A stretch of DNA of 64,000 nucleotides from Neoroseomonas eburnea (GCF_018129005.1 NZ_JAAEDL010000007.1:163072-227071); one strand, 5' to 3'; shown: positions 50,391-59,141, counted from the stretch's first letter. A program made the numbers and translations. Notes: a model not told the origin generated them from the letters alone.

Positions 50391-51514
50391 CAGCGCACCT
50401 CCAGCTCGGCCTGCAGGGCGCCGGCCGCCTTGATCGCCTGCAGGATGGTGATGAGGTCGCGCGGCCCCACGCCCAGGCTGTTCAGCCCGCGCACCAGCTC
50501 GTCGAGCGTGACGGAGCGGGGCAGGATGCCGAGCCGGCGGTCGCGCTGGTCGTCGACCTCGACCTGGGTGCGCGGCACCACCACCGTCTCGCCTTGCGCG
50601 AAGGCGTTGGGCTGGCTGACCTGAGGCGTTTCGGTCACGCGGATGGTCAGGTTGCCCTGGGCGATGGCGACGGTGGAGACGCGGACATTCGCCCCCATGA
50701 CGATGGTGCCCGAGGCCTCGTCGATGACGACGCGCGCCACCTGGTCGGGGGTGACGCGCAATTGCTCGACCTGGCTGAGGAAGGAGACGGGGCTGCGGCC
50801 GCCGAGGGAGACGGCGACGGTGCGCGAATCGGTCGCCGCCGCGACTTCCCCGCGCATCGCGCGGTTGATGGCGGCGGCGATGCGCCGCGCCGTGGTCAGG
50901 TCCGGGTTGCGCAGGGAAAGCCGCACGCGGTCGCGGCTGGCCAGGGCGAAGGGGACTTCGCGTTCCACGATGGCGCCGTTGGCGATGCGGCCGGAGGTCG
51001 GCACGCCCCGCGTGACCGAGGCGCCGGCGCCGCGCGCACTGATCGCCCCGGTGGCGACGGCGCCCTGGGCGACCGCGTAGACCTCCCCATCCGCGCCGAG
51101 CAGGGGGGTGACGAGCAGCGTTCCGCCGGTGAGGTTGGTCGCGTCGCCGAGGGCGGAGACGGAGATGTCGATCCGGCTGCCCGGCCGCGCGAAGGGCGGC
51201 AGGTTCGCCGTGACCATCACCGCGGCGACGTTGCGGGTGTCGAGCTGACGCTCGTTGTCCCGCGTGTTGACGCCGAGGCGTTCCAGCATGCCGACCAGGG
51301 ATTGCCGGGTGAACACCGCCGAGCGCAGCCGATCCCCGGTGCCGTTAAGCCCGACCACCAGGCCGTAGCCGACGAGCTGGTTGTCGCGCACGCCCTCGAC
51401 ATCGGCGATGTCCTTGATGCGGACCTCCTGCGCCAGGGCGGGCAGGGCGAGGGCGAGGGCGAGCAGCAGTGCCGCCGCCAGCCTCTTCGTCGTCGCGTAA
51501 GCTTTGCCTGGCAA
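50390..51514 (-). CDS. flgI: flagellar P-ring protein
   Basis: 374 residues. Start TTG 51514 with GGAG 8 bp upstream; no ATG fits before the signal peptide (KRLAAALLLALALALPALAQ). The FlgI body has GVRDNQLVGYGLVVGLNGTGD, then ANLPPFARPGSRIDI and a C-terminal LNSLGVGPRDLITILQAIK. It forms the periplasmic P-ring around the rod. It is divergent from fliX, as in Caulobacter. Confidence 0.93.
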   Translation of the reverse strand: MPGKAYATTKRLAAALLLALALALPALAQEVRIKDIADVEGVRDNQLVGYGLVVGLNGTGDRLRSAVFTRQSLVGMLERLGVNTRDNERQLDTRNVAAVMVTANLPPFARPGSRIDISVSALGDATNLTGGTLLVTPLLGADGEVYAVAQGAVATGAISARGAGASVTRGVPTSGRIANGAIVEREVPFALASRDRVRLSLRNPDLTTARRIAAAINRAMRGEVAAATDSRTVAVSLGGRSPVSFLSQVEQLRVTPDQVARVVIDEASGTIVMGANVRVSTVAIAQGNLTIRVTETPQVSQPNAFAQGETVVVPRTQVEVDDQRDRRLGILPRSVTLDELVRGLNSLGVGPRDLITILQAIKAAGALQAELEVR

Positions 51515-51642
51515 GGATGCGTCTCCGGCGCGCCGCGGGGAGCGGCACGGTTGCAGGTTCCACCCCATCGGCCGGGCCGGAGGGGCGGGCCGGGAAGCGC
51601 AAGCGGCATGCCAGCCTGCGGCGCGGCGGACGGCAGGTCTGA

Positions 51643-51659
51643 CCGGCAAGGGTTGCCGG
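51643..51659. promoter_or_regulatory. palindrome between flgI and fliX
   Basis: A perfect palindrome CCGGCAAGGGTTGCCGG in the 188-bp divergent gap. It resembles the CGGCA/TGCCG-type ftr sites of the Caulobacter flagellar regulator FlbD, but this is by memory of the pattern. No confident sigma-54 site is seen. Confidence 0.4.
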
Positions 51660-51702
51660 GCGACCGGCCGGAGATGCCGGGACGGCGGAAGGAGAGGACA
51701 GC

Positions 51703-52104
51703 ATGGTCGGCATTCGCGGCGTCGGGGCGGGCGCGGCGACACGGGCGGGACGGGGGACGCGCGGGGCGGGGGGTGGATTCCGTCTCGGGCCCGGCGCGGA
51801 GGCTTCGGAGCCCGCCGCCGCCCAGGCCGCCGCCGCGCCTTCGGCGATCGGCCTGCTCGCCTTGCAGGAGACGGCCCCGGCCGCCGAACGCGATGCCCGC
51901 GCCCGCCGGCGGGGGGAGGCGATGCTGGGGGAACTGGCCGCGTTGCAGGTGGAGCTGCTGTCCGGCCGGGTGGACCCGGCGCGGTTGCAGGCCCTCGCTG
52001 CCCTGGCCGAGGGGGAGGCGGCGGCCGATCCCATGCTCGCCGAGTCGATTGCGGCCATTTCCCTCCGTGCCCGGATCGAGCTGGCCCGGCGCGGGATTGG
52101 CTGA
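51703..52104 (+). CDS. fliX: flagellar assembly regulator FliX
   Basis: 133 residues from ATG 51703 (GGAAGGAGAGGA upstream). A Gly/Arg-rich N-terminus, then LLALQE and a C-terminal helical DARARRRGEAMLGELAALQVELLSG segment, as in FliX. In Caulobacter, FliX links class II assembly to FlbD activity. The position divergent from flgI supports the call. Confidence 0.82.
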   Translation: MVGIRGVGAGAATRAGRGTRGAGGGFRLGPGAEASEPAAAQAAAAPSAIGLLALQETAPAAERDARARRRGEAMLGELAALQVELLSGRVDPARLQALAALAEGEAAADPMLAESIAAISLRARIELARRGIG

Positions 52105-52116
52105 TCCGTGTCACGC

Positions 52117-52141
52117 GACTGAAAAGCGCGCCGTTTCAGTC
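52117..52141 (+). terminator. hairpin after fliX
   Basis: Stem GACTGAAA / TTTCAGTC with a 9-nt loop, 13 bp past the fliX stop, followed by ATTTGT. Weak T tract. Confidence 0.5.
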
Positions 52142-52269
52142 ATTTGTCGCGAAGGTCCCTCTTGGCTTCCGCCGGGGGCCGCGTCTATGTTCCGCCCGCT
52201 TTCAGAGGGGGGGTCTGGGCGCTGCCGCGAAGGCGCCCTGGACCTTCGCGCCGGGGGATATGGACTGAC

Positions 52270-52686
52270 ATGCTCGTGACGCTGCCGCCCGACTACCGAC
52301 CTTCGGACGACGAAGAGTTCATGAACCCCCTGCAGCTGGAGTACTTCCGCCAGAAGCTGCTGAGGTGGCGCCAGGACCTGCTTCGCGAGGCCGGCGAAAC
52401 CCTCTCCTCCCTCTCCGAGGGAGGGATCGCGGAGCCCGACCTCACCGACCGCGCCAGCGTCGAGACCGACCGGGCGCTCGAACTCCGCACCCGGGACCGG
52501 GCCCGCAAGCTGATCAGCAAGATCGACCAGGCGCTCGATCGCATCGAAACCGGCACCTACGGATACTGCGAGGAGAGCGGCGAGCCGATCGGCCTCCGCC
52601 GCCTCGAAGCCCGCCCCATCGCGACCATGAGCATCGAGGCACAGGAACGCCACGAGCGGATGGAGCGGGTTCACCGCGACGATTGA
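52270..52686 (+). CDS. dksA: DksA/TraR-family RNA polymerase-binding protein
   Basis: 138 residues. The coiled-coil N-terminal half carries LTDRASVETDRALELRTRDR with the Asp/Ala region of the coiled-coil tip. The C-terminal zinc-finger region YGYCEESGEPIGLRRLEARP keeps one Cys of four, the others being Ser, Ser and Ala; this is the known alphaproteobacterial form that does not need zinc. It modulates transcription with ppGpp. It lies beside fliX and may influence flagellar genes. Confidence 0.88.
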   Translation: MLVTLPPDYRPSDDEEFMNPLQLEYFRQKLLRWRQDLLREAGETLSSLSEGGIAEPDLTDRASVETDRALELRTRDRARKLISKIDQALDRIETGTYGYCEESGEPIGLRRLEARPIATMSIEAQERHERMERVHRDD

Positions 52687-52999
52687 GCTGTCTTGCCCTC
52701 ATGCCGCCGGGCCTCGCTGGTGACCCGGTCATCGGACGGGCGAGGGCATGGCGCGCGGGCCTGGTGGGGCGGTCGCGCGCGAAACAAGGACCCTGAATGC
52801 CGGGGTAGCGGAAGGGCTGGCCGGTATCAGCCGCTGGGCGGCGCGCATCCGCGCGGATTGGCCGGCGGCGCAGCGGTGACGAGAGGCGGCTTCGCGGTGC
52901 GCCCGCGGCCAGAGGCGGGGCTTCCGGCCGGAGGGGTGCAGCGCCGCGGGTGGCGACGATGAGGCTCGCCCTTCCCGTAGTGCCTCAAGCGGCTCGCGT

Positions 53000-53095
53000 C
53001 AGCGCCGGCTCACGGCAACCGCTCTGCCCTTGCCGTCATGAGCATCATCGCCCGATCAGGCGATCCCCTCTGATCGGGATCTGCTCCCGCCGAAA
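53000..53095 (-). repeat. repeat R3, copy e; gap 52687-53055
   Basis: On the minus strand: GGAGCAGATCCCGATCAGAG, then CCTGATCGGGCGATGATGCTC and a tail ending in GGTTGCCGTGAGCCGGCG. The hairpin CCGATCAG/CTGATCGG is at 53052-53077. The stop codon of the SRAP gene lies inside the hairpin. The rest of the gap from 52687 shows no gene. Confidence 0.65.
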
Positions 53096-53817
53096 TGCGG
53101 CGGCGGGTCGTCGAGCCCCGGCGGCGGCTGGGCCAGGGGGTCGCGCGCGATCAGCCCGGCGTCGTCTTCCGTCACGCGTCCCACGCGCGCGCTGACCGGC
53201 CAGACGGCAAGGCCCCGGCGCGGATAGGGTTTCAGCAGGGCGAGCAGCGCCGCTTCGTCGGCCTCCGTCGTGCCGAGCCAGGCGTCCCAGGCCTCGGGCG
53301 GCAGGATTGCCGGCATGCGGGCGTGCAGGGGGGCGAGTTCCGGCGCCGCCTCGGTGGTCAGGATGGTGAAGGTGCGCAGGATGGTGCCGTCCGGTGCCCG
53401 CCAGCCTTCCCACAGCGCGGCGAGCGGCATCGGCGCCCCATCGGCCATGGCCACCGCGAAGGGCTGCTTGGCGCCCTTGCCCGAGGGCGGCGCCTGCCAT
53501 TCGTAGAAGCCGTCGGCCACCGCGATGCCGCGGCGCTTGCGGAAGGCTTCGCGGAAGGCGGGCTTCTCGGCGACCGATTCGCTGCGGGCGTTCATCATCT
53601 TCGCGCCGCCGGAGGCATCCTTGGCCCAGCGCGGCACCAGGCCCCAGCGGAGCGCGTCGAGGTGCCGCTGCCCGGTCTCGGGATGCCGTCGCACCACCAG
53701 CCCGTCCTGCGTCGGCGCGCGGTTGAAGGAAGGCACCAGGTTCGGCGTCGCGTTCTTCGTGCCGAAGTAGCGCGCGACGTCGCCGGAGGAGCGTTGCTGG
53801 AAGTATCGCCCGCACAT
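53056..53817 (-). CDS. SOS response-associated peptidase (YedK/SRAP)
   Basis: 253 residues. The second residue is Cys (MCGRYFQ), the catalytic Cys that crosslinks to abasic sites in single-stranded DNA; the Asn of NARSE, Glu of FYEW and the His of LHARMP complete the site. It shields abasic sites. The last about 12 codons (GGSRSRSEGIA) are encoded by repeat R3, so the original C-terminus has been changed. It lies between flagellar genes without functional link and may be an insertion. Confidence 0.88.
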   Translation of the reverse strand: MCGRYFQQRSSGDVARYFGTKNATPNLVPSFNRAPTQDGLVVRRHPETGQRHLDALRWGLVPRWAKDASGGAKMMNARSESVAEKPAFREAFRKRRGIAVADGFYEWQAPPSGKGAKQPFAVAMADGAPMPLAALWEGWRAPDGTILRTFTILTTEAAPELAPLHARMPAILPPEAWDAWLGTTEADEAALLALLKPYPRRGLAVWPVSARVGRVTEDDAGLIARDPLAQPPPGLDDPPPHFGGSRSRSEGIA

Positions 53818-53938
53818 GGATCCTGCCCGCCTCGTGCGCCGTGCCCCGCCATCCTATGCGGAAGCCGAACGCTCGCGAACCGGTCGGTGCTTCGCTGCCC
53901 CGGACCGCCTCGCCCCTGCCCCGCAGCGCCAAAGGACG

Positions 53939-54040
53939 GTTTCCAAAGGCCTTTCGGCCGATGGGGCCCCATTGCCGATGCCCTGCACCGGCAATGGGGC
54001 CCCGTGGCGGGGTGGTCCGGAGGGGAGGGGCGCTCCGGAG
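53939..54040 (+). repeat. R2 unit interrupted by another hairpin
   Basis: GGTTTCCAAAGGCCTTTCGG as in R2, but the CTTTGG of the second arm is replaced by a hairpin with a 14-bp stem, GGGGCCCCATTGCC / GGCAATGGGGCCCC (53963-54003). Then GGCGGGGTGGTCCGGAGGGG resumes. Confidence 0.6.
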
Positions 54041-54098
54041 GGGTGACCACGCCGAACGCAGGAAGCTTCCGCCTTCCTGCACCCCCGGGCACCGGCGT

Positions 54099-54833
54099 TC
54101 AGAACGGCAGGATGATGTCGAGCAATTCCTGGCCCACGCGCGGCCGCTGCACGTCGCTGATCGTCCCGCGCCCGCCATAGGCGATGCGGGCTTCCGCCAG
54201 CCGGTCGTGCCGCACCGTGTTGTCGGAGGCGATGTCCTGCGGCCGGATGACCCCGCCCACCGTCAGGTCGCGCAACTCGCTGTTCACCCGCACCTGCTGC
54301 CGGCCGGTCACCACCAGGTTGCCGTTCGGCAGCACCTGCGCGACGGTTGCCGCGACGCGCAGCGTCACCGTCTCGTTGCGGCGGATGGCGCCGGTACCGT
54401 TCACGCCGCTGGTGGAATTCGCCTGCACGAGCTGGGACGGGTCGATCCCGCTCGGGAACAGCCGCGCATAGGAGGATTCCAGCCCGAGCAGCCGCGGCAG
54501 CCCCATGCCCTCGCTGTTGTCGCGGGAGCGGATGGTGCGGTTCTCCAGCTCCGCCTCGTCCTGGATCGAGACCAGCACGGTGACGATGTCGCCGACCGCT
54601 GCGGCGCGCTGGTCGCGCAGGAAGGTGCGGCTGCCCGGCCGCCAGAGCGAGTTGTTGGCGAGCGGCGGGTCCTGCGGGTTCGGCATCGGCATGGAGACCG
54701 GCCGCCAGCGCGGGTCGGAGGTCGGGTTGGTGACGCCGGCCATCTGCGGTTCGTCGCCGAGGCGCGACAGCCGCTCCGCGCCCGAGCAGGCGGCGAGCAG
54801 CAACGGGAAGGCGAGAAGGGCGAGGCGATGCAT
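54099..54833 (-). CDS. flgH: flagellar L-ring lipoprotein
   Basis: 244 residues from ATG 54833 (GGAGG 8 bp upstream; a TTG at 54839 would place it too close). The signal peptide ends in the lipobox LAAC. FlgH features include SLWRPGSRTFLRD, then GDIVTVLVSI, VTGRQQVRVNSELR and the C-terminal GVIRPQDIASDNTV. It forms the outer-membrane L-ring. It is last in the flgF-flgG-flgA-flgH operon. Confidence 0.93.
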   Translation of the reverse strand: MHRLALLAFPLLLAACSGAERLSRLGDEPQMAGVTNPTSDPRWRPVSMPMPNPQDPPLANNSLWRPGSRTFLRDQRAAAVGDIVTVLVSIQDEAELENRTIRSRDNSEGMGLPRLLGLESSYARLFPSGIDPSQLVQANSTSGVNGTGAIRRNETVTLRVAATVAQVLPNGNLVVTGRQQVRVNSELRDLTVGGVIRPQDIASDNTVRHDRLAEARIAYGGRGTISDVQRPRVGQELLDIILPF

Positions 54834-54835
54834 GC

Positions 54836-55789
54836 TCAATTCCTCCGCGCGACGATCATCGGCACGGCGCCGGCGCGCACGCGCACCCGGCCGGGGCCGA
54901 TCGCCTCGGCCTCCACCACCGAGCGGGAAGCGAGGTTCATCACCGGCAGCACCTCTCCGAGGGCGGCCGCCTCCATGGCCCGGCCCTGCGCCGTCAGCGC
55001 CAGGCCCGGCGCTTCCAGCAGCATCAGAACCGGCTGGTTCTTGGCGACGACGACGGGGGCGACCAGGTCCACCAGCATGAAGGGCAGGTCGGTGCCGATC
55101 GGCCGGCGCATCTGGCGGCCGATCACCTCCTCGGCGCGTTGCGCGGTGCCGGGGCGGACGCGCTCGGCGCGGATGCGGCGTTCCTCGATGTCGCCGGGGC
55201 GGACCACCTCGCCGACCGCGATGCGGCGGGCGGCGAGGACCACCGGCACGGTCGGCAGGGCGCGGCCTGCGATGCGCAGGCGCTGGGTCGGCATGCCCTC
55301 GGCGGCGACCACCAGCGTCGCGGAGAAGCGCCGCGAGGTGCCGTCGTAGTAGGGCGCTTCCAGCGCGATCTCCGGCAGGGCGGAGAGGGGCACGAGCGGC
55401 GGGGCGAAGCCGGGCAGCTCGAGCTCGGTCTCCGCCTCGGCGCCGAGGCGCGCGAGGTCGAGCCGCAGCAGCGCCTCGATCTCCTCGCGCGGGACCGGGC
55501 GGCCGGGGCGTTCGACGATGCTGCGCTCCTCGCCCGACAGCGGCCGCCAGGCGAGGCCGTGCCGGCGCGCGATGGCGGCGAGGTTGGCGGCATCGAGCAC
55601 CATCCGCCGCCCCGGCGCCGGCGCGGCGCCGACCGACTGGTTGGCGAGCCTGCCGGCATTCTCGAACAGGTCGCCGAGGCGGAGCATGGCGTCCTCGGCC
55701 AGCACCACGGGGCGCGGGGCGGGGGGCAGGTCCTCGGCCCGCGCGGGCAAGGCGAGGAGGGGCAGGGCGAAGAGGGCGCGGCGCAGCAT
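54836..55789 (-). CDS. flgA: flagella basal body P-ring formation protein
   Basis: 317 residues with a signal peptide (LFALPLLALPARA). The C-terminal SAF-like domain shows VVLAARRIAVGEVVRPGDIEER and a MRRPIGTDLPF segment. It is the periplasmic chaperone for FlgI. Longer than enteric FlgA, as in other alphaproteobacteria. The start overlaps the flgG stop by 1 bp. Confidence 0.9.
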   Translation of the reverse strand: MLRRALFALPLLALPARAEDLPPAPRPVVLAEDAMLRLGDLFENAGRLANQSVGAAPAPGRRMVLDAANLAAIARRHGLAWRPLSGEERSIVERPGRPVPREEIEALLRLDLARLGAEAETELELPGFAPPLVPLSALPEIALEAPYYDGTSRRFSATLVVAAEGMPTQRLRIAGRALPTVPVVLAARRIAVGEVVRPGDIEERRIRAERVRPGTAQRAEEVIGRQMRRPIGTDLPFMLVDLVAPVVVAKNQPVLMLLEAPGLALTAQGRAMEAAALGEVLPVMNLASRSVVEAEAIGPGRVRVRAGAVPMIVARRN

Positions 55790-56574
55790 CAGCGGAGCCT
55801 CGTGAGCGTGGAGAGCATTTCGTCGGAGGCGGTGATCACGCGGGAATTCATCTCGTAGGCGCGCTGCGCGGTGATGAGGGAGGTGATCTCCTGCACGACG
55901 TTGACGTTCGAGGTCTCGATGAAGCCCTGCATGGTCTGGCCGTAGCCCGGCGTGCCCGGCGCGCCCTGTTGCGCATCGCCCGAGCCCGGCGTGGCGAGGA
56001 AGAGGTTGTCGCCGATCGCCTCCAGCCCGCCCTCGTTGGCGAAGATGGCGAGCTGGAGCTGGCCGACGTTCTGCGGATTGGTCTGGCCGTCGAGCTTCGC
56101 CAGCACCTCGCCATTGGCGTTGATGGTGACGTCGCGCGCATTGGCCGGGATGGTGATGCCGGGCTGCACGACGAAGCCTTCGGCGGTGACGATGGTGCCT
56201 TCGGCCGAGAGCCCGAAGGTGCCGTCGCGGGTATAGGCGGTCTCGCCGGAGGGAAGCTGGATCTGGAAGTAGCCATTGCCGCGGATGGCGATGTCGAAGC
56301 GATTCTCGGTCTGCTGCAGGTTGCCCTGTTCGGAGATGCGATAGACCGCGGCGGTGCGCACGCCGAGGCCGATCTGCGCGCCGGAGGGCAACACCGTGCC
56401 GGTATCCGCGCTCTGCGAGCCGGAGCGGCGGAGGTTCTGGTAGATCAGATCCTGGAACTCGGCGCGCCGGCGCTTGTAGCCGGTGGTCGAGATGTTCGCG
56501 ATGTTGTTGGAGATGACCTCGACATTGTTCTGCTGGGCCATCATGCCGGTGGCGGCGACGTGGAGCGATCGCAT
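55789..56574 (-). CDS. flgG: flagellar distal rod protein
   Basis: 261 residues, the typical FlgG length. The N-terminal signature VISNNIANISTTGYKRRRAEFQDLIYQ and the C-terminal SNVNVVQEITSLITAQRAYEMNSRV are split here as ISNNIANISTTGYKRRR and ITAQRAYEMNS. It forms the distal rod. It lies 13 bp after flgF. Confidence 0.95.
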   Translation of the reverse strand: MRSLHVAATGMMAQQNNVEVISNNIANISTTGYKRRRAEFQDLIYQNLRRSGSQSADTGTVLPSGAQIGLGVRTAAVYRISEQGNLQQTENRFDIAIRGNGYFQIQLPSGETAYTRDGTFGLSAEGTIVTAEGFVVQPGITIPANARDVTINANGEVLAKLDGQTNPQNVGQLQLAIFANEGGLEAIGDNLFLATPGSGDAQQGAPGTPGYGQTMQGFIETSNVNVVQEITSLITAQRAYEMNSRVITASDEMLSTLTRLR

Positions 56575-56587
56575 CGGGATCTGACCT

Positions 56588-57331
56588 TTACGAGCGGCGG
56601 CGCAGGATGCGCTCGACGGCGGTGGAGAGGCGCTCGCCCTCGCGTTCGGCGAACTGGGCGGCGAACTGGAATTCGCGCAGTTCCGCGGTCAGGCGGGTCA
56701 TTTCCAGGATGGGCTGGACGTTGCTGCCTTCCAGCACGCCCTGGCGGATGGCCGGACGGTCCACCGGCTGCGGCTGCTCGGCGCCGGCGTCGAAGATGCG
56801 GTCGCCTTCGGCCTTCAGTGCCTGGACATTGTCGAAGCGGACGACGCGGATGCGGCCGAGCGTGCCGTTCTCGCTGCGGATGGTGCCGTCGCCCTGGATC
56901 TCGATGCGGGTGTCGTTGGCCGCGACGGCGATGGGCTCGCCCTGGTCGTTCAGCAGCGGGTTGCCCTCCATGTCGACGATCCGGCCGCCGTCGCCGATGG
57001 TGAAGCGGCCGGCGCGGGTGAAGCGTTCGCCGCGTGGCGTCTCGACGGCGAAGAAGCCGTCCCCGGTCAGGGCGAGGTCGAGCGGATTGCCGGTCATCTG
57101 CATCGGGCCGGTCTGCATCTCCCGCCAGGTGGCGCGGTCCTGCACGTGGTGGACGCTGCGCCCGCCGGACGGCGTGCCGGCGAGGTCCTGGCGCGCGACG
57201 AATTCTGCGAAGACCGGGCGCAGGGCGCGGAAGCCCGGCGTGTCGGCATTGGCGACGTTGTGCGCCAGCACCTGCGTCGCGCGCGACTGGAGCGTCAGGC
57301 GCGAAAGGATGATGTAGCCCGGGCTGTCCAT
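56588..57331 (-). CDS. flgF: flagellar proximal rod protein
   Basis: 247 residues. The N-terminus VLAHNVANADTPGFRALRP and the central LALTGDGFFAVETPRGERFTRAG identify an FlgF/FlgG-type rod protein; the length and first position before flgG fit FlgF. It is divergent from fliL with a 203-bp gap holding a 19-bp tandem repeat. Confidence 0.93.
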   Translation of the reverse strand: MDSPGYIILSRLTLQSRATQVLAHNVANADTPGFRALRPVFAEFVARQDLAGTPSGGRSVHHVQDRATWREMQTGPMQMTGNPLDLALTGDGFFAVETPRGERFTRAGRFTIGDGGRIVDMEGNPLLNDQGEPIAVAANDTRIEIQGDGTIRSENGTLGRIRVVRFDNVQALKAEGDRIFDAGAEQPQPVDRPAIRQGVLEGSNVQPILEMTRLTAELREFQFAAQFAEREGERLSTAVERILRRRS

Positions 57332-57360
57332 GCGTCGCGTCTCCGGTCGAGGTGCGCGCC

Positions 57361-57398
57361 GGCTGGCGCCACCGGCGTGGGCTGGCGCAACCGGCGTG
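57361..57398. promoter_or_regulatory. 19-bp tandem repeat in the flgF/fliL divergent gap
   Basis: GGCTGGCGCCACCGGCGTG is followed directly by GGCTGGCGCAACCGGCGTG (one mismatch). Near it, at 57423-57435, is GGCAGTTGTTGCC, a possible FlbD-type half-site pair. Tandem sites often bind an activator. No core promoter is identified with confidence. Confidence 0.4.
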
Positions 57399-57534
57399 CC
57401 ACCTCCGCGGCCGGTCCGGGGCGGCAGTTGTTGCCTGGCGGCGGCAGCAAGGGACGTACCGGCCGGCAGTTCCGCGCCCGCAAGCCTTCCTTAACGGCGC
57501 CGGGCGATGCTGTGGCCCTTGCAGGAGGCAGGGC

Positions 57535-58065
57535 ATGTCGGCGGCGCCGCGGGCGGAACAGGACGGGGACAGCGGGAAGGGCGGCGGCAGGAAGAAGCTG
57601 CTGCTGCTCGCGCTGCCGCTCGTCCTGGGCGGCGCGGGCGCCGGACTCTGGTTCGGCGGCATCCTGCCGCCGCTGCTCGGCATGGGCCCGGCCCCGCGCG
57701 AAGCCGAAGGCGCCGCGCAGGCCGAGGCGCCGCGCCCGCCGGCCTTCTTCGACATGCCGGAGATCATCACCAACCTCAACGCCACCGGGCGGCGGCCGGT
57801 CTTCGTCAAGCTGCGCAGCAAGCTCGAGATCGCGCGCGCCGAGGACGGCGTCGCCATCCAGGCCGCGATGCCGCGGCTGCTCGACCTGTTCCAGACCTAC
57901 CTGCGCGAGACGCGGCCCGAGGAACTGCGCGGGTCCGCCGGCACGCACCGGCTGCGGGAGGAACTGATCGCGCGCGCCAACATCGCTGTCGCGCCGCCGG
58001 CGGGCAGCACGCAGGCCGCGCCGCGCATCAACGACGTGCTCTTCGTGGAGATCCTGATCCAGTGA
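57535..58065 (+). CDS. fliL: flagellar basal body-associated protein
   Basis: 176 residues from ATG 57535 (GCAGGAGGC upstream). One N-terminal helix (about 23-43) follows a basic Lys/Arg-rich cytoplasmic head, then a periplasmic domain with PEIITNLNATGRRPVFVKLR and a C-terminal RINDVLFVEILIQ. It supports stator function near the C-ring. It overlaps fliM by 4 bp (GTGA). Confidence 0.93.
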   Translation: MSAAPRAEQDGDSGKGGGRKKLLLLALPLVLGGAGAGLWFGGILPPLLGMGPAPREAEGAAQAEAPRPPAFFDMPEIITNLNATGRRPVFVKLRSKLEIARAEDGVAIQAAMPRLLDLFQTYLRETRPEELRGSAGTHRLREELIARANIAVAPPAGSTQAAPRINDVLFVEILIQ

Positions 58066-59138
58066 GCGGCAGCCAGGAGGAGGACGACCTCGCGGCCGCC
58101 TGGGGTGCGGCGCTGGAGGAGGAGGGGGCGCAACCCGCCGAGACCTTCGCCGCGCCTGCGCCGGATGCGACCCGCGTGCTCAACCAGGCCGAGATCGACA
58201 GCCTGCTGGGCTTCGAGAGCGGGCCGGCCGGGGCCGCCGACGAAAGCGGCATCCAGAAGATCATCTCCTCCGGCCTGGTGTCCTATGAACGCCTGCCGAT
58301 GCTGGAGATCGTCTTCGACCGGCTGGTGCGGCTGCTGTCGACGACGCTGCGCAACTTCACCTCCGACAATGTGGAGGTGTCGATCGACGGCATCGTCTCG
58401 CTGCGCTTCGCGGACTACCTGAATTCCATCCCGCTGCCGGCGATGCTCGGCGTGACGCGGGCGGAGCAGTGGGACAACTACGGCCTCGTCGTCGTCGATT
58501 CCGCGCTGATCTATTCGGTGGTGGACGTGCTGTTGGGCGGGCGGCGCGGCACCGCGGCCATGCGCATCGAGGGGCGGCCCTACACCACCATCGAGCGCAC
58601 GCTCGTCGAACGGCTGATCGGCGTGGTGCTGGACGACCTGACCGCGGCCTTCGAGCCGCTCTACCCGGTGGAATTCAAGTTCGACCGGCTGGAGGTGAAT
58701 CCGCGCTTCGCCGCCATCTCGCGCCCGTCCAACGCCTGCGTGCTGGTGCGGCTGCGCGTCGACATGGAGGATCGCGGCGGCAAGCTCGAGCTGTTGCTCC
58801 CCTACGCCACGCTCGAGCCCGTCCGCGAACTGCTGCTGCAGCAGTTCATGGGCGAGAAGTTCGGCCGCGACAGCATCTGGGAAACGCACCTCGCCGAGGA
58901 GCTGCGCGGCACCGAGGTCGCGCTCGACGTCGTGCTGGATGAGCAGGTGATGCCGCTCTCCTCCGTGCTGGCGCTGAAGGTGGGGGACCGCATCGCGCTC
59001 GGCGTCGCGCCGGGGGCGCCGGTGCGGCTGCGCTGCGGCGACATCCCGATGTTCGAGGCCGAGCTCGGCCGGCAGGAGCAGCGCCTTGCCGTGCGCATCG
59101 CCCGGGCGCTCGAACGCGGCCGACGGATGGAGGGCTGA
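58062..59138 (+). CDS. fliM: flagellar motor switch protein
   Basis: 358 residues from GTG 58062. The N-terminal VLNQAEIDSLLGF is the CheY-P binding motif. The central CheC-like domain has RNFTSDNVEVSIDGI and the C-terminal SpoA domain has LALKVGDRIALG. It is part of the C-ring that switches rotation. It lies 3 bp before the DUF6468 gene, in the fliL-fliM-motE-cheY-cheZ operon. Confidence 0.95.
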   Translation: MSGSQEEDDLAAAWGAALEEEGAQPAETFAAPAPDATRVLNQAEIDSLLGFESGPAGAADESGIQKIISSGLVSYERLPMLEIVFDRLVRLLSTTLRNFTSDNVEVSIDGIVSLRFADYLNSIPLPAMLGVTRAEQWDNYGLVVVDSALIYSVVDVLLGGRRGTAAMRIEGRPYTTIERTLVERLIGVVLDDLTAAFEPLYPVEFKFDRLEVNPRFAAISRPSNACVLVRLRVDMEDRGGKLELLLPYATLEPVRELLLQQFMGEKFGRDSIWETHLAEELRGTEVALDVVLDEQVMPLSSVLALKVGDRIALGVAPGAPVRLRCGDIPMFEAELGRQEQRLAVRIARALERGRRMEG

Positions 59139-59141
59139 GGC

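Noticed and set aside
51515..51702. Sigma-54 promoter for fliX or flgI
   Set aside because: GGCAC and TTGC-like pieces occur but not at the required spacing.
52555..52640. DksA zinc-finger loss as a novelty
   Set aside because: Replacement of most zinc Cys is a known feature of alphaproteobacterial DksA; only noted in the annotation.
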